The notes beneath the pieces are model-generated. The model had not been told where the DNA came from. It did no database searches and saw only the letters and a program-made list of their open reading frames with translations. Both the position numbers and the translations under genes were made by a program. Below, piece after piece: positions 30,593 through 32,274 of a stretch of DNA of 32,274 bases. The stretch is from the NCBI GenBank assembly GCA_018241895.1, contig JAFECX010000172.1, forward strand, positions 1-32,274, given 5' to 3'. Every line of letters begins with the position of its first letter. The stretch's first letter is position 1. Origin of the DNA: Pseudomonadota bacterium (GTDB lineage Bacteria > Pseudomonadota > Gammaproteobacteria > Burkholderiales > Burkholderiaceae_C).

Positions 30593-32059
30593 TCAGCCGT
30601 GCGCCGGCAGCGGCGCCGGCATCTGGTTGGGCTCCGGCTCGGGGATCGGCACCGGGATCGGCGAGATGATCGTCTGGCGCGCGTCGGCGGCGGTGTACCA
30701 GAGGTTCCAGGCCATCACCCACATGCCGAGCCAGATCAGCACGCCGCCGAACCAGCGGATCATGTACAGCGGCTTGATCGCGATCAGGCTGTCGAGGAAC
30801 GAGTGCGTGAGCGCGCCGTCGGCGCCGGTGGCGCGCCACATCATGCCCTCGGTCACGCCGGCCGCCCACATCGCGATCACGTACAGCAAGGTGCCGATCA
30901 GGTGCAGCCAGAAGTGCAGCTCCATGCCCCGGTTCGAGTGCATCGCCGGGCGGCCGAGCGCGCGCGGCGCCATCGCGTAGAGCGAGCCGATCGTGATCAT
31001 CGCCACCCACCCGAGCGAGCCCGAGTGCACGTGGGCGATGGTCCAGTCGGTGTAGTGCGACAGCGAGTTCACCGTCTTGATCGCCATCAGCGAGCCTTCG
31101 AAGGTGGAAGCGGCGTAGAACACCAGCGCCAGCACCATGAACTTGGCCGCCGGGTCGTGCCTGACGCGATGCCAGGCGCCGTTGAACGTGAACAGGCCGT
31201 TGGCCGCCGAACCCCAGCTCGGCATCAGCAGCACGAGCGAGAACGCCATGCCCACCGACTGCACCCAGTCGGGCAGCGCGGTGTACATCAGGTGGTGCGA
31301 GCCGGCCCACATGTAGATCGAGATCAGGGCCCAGAAGTTGACGATCGAGAAGCGGTAGCTCCACAGCGGCTGCTGCGCCTGGCGCGGCACGAAGTAGTAC
31401 ATCATCCCGAGGAAGCCCGCGGTGAGGAAGAACGCCACCGCGTTGTGGCCGTACCACCACTGCACCATCGCGTCGACCGCGCCCGAGTAGATCGGGTACG
31501 ACTTGGTCAGCGAGACCGGGATCGCGAGGTTGTTGACGATGTGCAGCAGCCCGACGGCGATGATGAAGGCGCCGTAGTACCAGTTGGCGACGTAGATGTG
31601 GCGGATGCGCCGCCTGGCCAGCGTGGCGAAGAAGACGACGCCGAAGCTCACCCAGACGACGGCGATCAGGATGTCGACGAACCACTCGGGCTCGGCGTAC
31701 TCCTTGCTCTGCGTCATGCCCAGCGGCATCGTCACCATCGCGAGCACGCAGATCAGCTGCCAGCCCCAGAACGTGAAGTTGGCCAGCTGCGGCAACGCCA
31801 GGCGCGTGTGGCCGGTGCGCTGGATGACGTAGTAGCAGGTGCCCATCAGCGCCGAGCCGCCGAAGGCGAAGATGACGCCGAAGGTGTGGTCCGGGCGCAG
31901 CTTGCTGAACGTCAGGAACGGCACGCCCAGGTTCAGCACCGGCCACGCGAGCTGCGCTGCGATGTACATCCCCGCCAGCATGCCGATGATGCCCCACACC
32001 GCCGAGGCGAAGATGAACAGGCGGACGACCCGGTCGTCGTAGGTTTCGGTCGTGGGCAT
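30593..32059 (-). CDS. ccoN: CcoN, catalytic subunit of cbb3-type cytochrome c oxidase
   Basis: A 488-residue heme-copper oxidase subunit with about twelve transmembrane helices. Copper and heme ligands are visible in [33 protein letters not shown] and [16 protein letters not shown]. The cbb3 type has high oxygen affinity and is used in microoxic respiration. The ATG at 32059 is preferred over the in-frame GTG at 32104, because a GAG lies seven bases before it and [15 protein letters not shown] is a typical start. The Pro/Glu-rich C-terminus ([17 protein letters not shown]) is a lineage-specific tail. It is the first gene of the ccoNOQP unit. Confidence 0.96.
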   Translation of the reverse strand: MPTTETYDDRVVRLFIFASAVWGIIGMLAGMYIAAQLAWPVLNLGVPFLTFSKLRPDHTFGVIFAFGGSALMGTCYYVIQRTGHTRLALPQLANFTFWGWQLICVLAMVTMPLGMTQSKEYAEPEWFVDILIAVVWVSFGVVFFATLARRRIRHIYVANWYYGAFIIAVGLLHIVNNLAIPVSLTKSYPIYSGAVDAMVQWWYGHNAVAFFLTAGFLGMMYYFVPRQAQQPLWSYRFSIVNFWALISIYMWAGSHHLMYTALPDWVQSVGMAFSLVLLMPSWGSAANGLFTFNGAWHRVRHDPAAKFMVLALVFYAASTFEGSLMAIKTVNSLSHYTDWTIAHVHSGSLGWVAMITIGSLYAMAPRALGRPAMHSNRGMELHFWLHLIGTLLYVIAMWAAGVTEGMMWRATGADGALTHSFLDSLIAIKPLYMIRWFGGVLIWLGMWVMAWNLWYTAADARQTIISPIPVPIPEPEPNQMPAPLPAHG

Positions 32060-32274
32060 GGGCAATCTCGTTGGCGGGCGCGGATTATGCGGATCGTTGC
32101 TCACCTTGGGGTGGATGGGGAATCGGCTCTCGTGCCGACACCGGCCTGCGCCCGGTCGTGCGTGCCCGCGCGCGCCCGCGCGTGTCTGCTCACGGCGCGG
32201 CCGGGCGCGAGTATGCGCGCCGCGGCGCCCACGCGCCTAGCCGCCCGTCGAGCGCGCCGCGGCGCCCAGCAGGC
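32060..32274. other. Region upstream of ccoN, with a short direct repeat at the window edge
   Basis: The ccoN promoter should lie here. A CATAAT on the minus strand (plus 32083-32088) is a possible -10; no clear -35 and no TTGAT-N4-ATCAA FNR/Anr box are visible. A 17-bp sequence, GCGCGCCGCGGCGCCCA, occurs at 32215-32231 and 32252-32268. On the minus strand a frame enters from the right edge and stops at TAG 32239-32237, reading LLGAAARSTGG; this may be the C-terminus of a neighbouring gene, but 11 codons are too few to say. Confidence 0.4.

Overview
The window is very GC-rich (roughly 70 % or more by eye) and gene-dense, with GTG and ATG starts and many 1- to 4-base gene overlaps. Gene content (soeABC, soxYZAXB, rsmB-DUF4390-ntrYX, ccoNOQP-ccoIS, D-threonate cassette) points to a betaproteobacterium, most likely a Burkholderiales member of the Rubrivivax/Leptothrix type that oxidises reduced sulfur and respires at low oxygen. 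That placement is inference from synteny and codon use; no 16S rRNA is present.

Layout. 1-761 (+): 3' part of a phosphate acetyl/butyryltransferase gene. 887-7913 (+): a sulfite operon, soeA-soeB-soeC, a TauE/SafE exporter, a small membrane protein and a tandem universal stress protein. 8258-9631 (+): FadL-type outer-membrane channel, convergent with 13858-9704 (-): soxY-soxZ-soxA-soxX-soxB. 15255-14079 (-): folE and a BLUF photoreceptor. 15452-20442 (+): rsmB, DUF4390, ntrY, and an NtrX-like regulator without an AAA+ domain. 20555-20630 (+): tRNA-Phe(GAA). 25123-20810 (-): kdgT-like permease, dtnK-like kinase, pdxA2-like dehydrogenase, GntR regulator. 32059-25203 (-): ccoN-ccoO-ccoQ-ccoP, a FixH-like fragment, ccoI, ccoS and a TauE/SafE-like membrane protein.

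How it works together. SoxXA, SoxYZ and SoxB would process thiosulfate in the periplasm; no soxCD is visible, so sulfane sulfur would have to be stored or oxidised by another route. Sulfite formed in the cytoplasm would be oxidised by SoeABC at the inner membrane with electrons going to quinone, or exported by the TauE protein. Electrons could finally reach the cbb3 oxidase encoded at the right end. The threonate cassette is a separate carbon-catabolic unit with its own promoter and a likely operator.

Most unusual observation. At three junctions (tauE to the next gene, soxX to soxB, ccoH-like to ccoI) the gap is filled exactly by one mini-ORF of 21, 30 and 21 codons. Each starts on the upstream stop codon (ATGA/GTGA) and ends on the downstream start codon (ATGA/GTGA). 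This looks like a translational relay. Other points of note: a 24-bp in-frame tandem repeat at the TauE N-terminus, a hexanucleotide repeat between folE and rsmB, a duplicated 3' end of the BLUF gene, a possible frameshift at the start of the ccoH-like gene, and palindromes upstream of soxY and kdgT.
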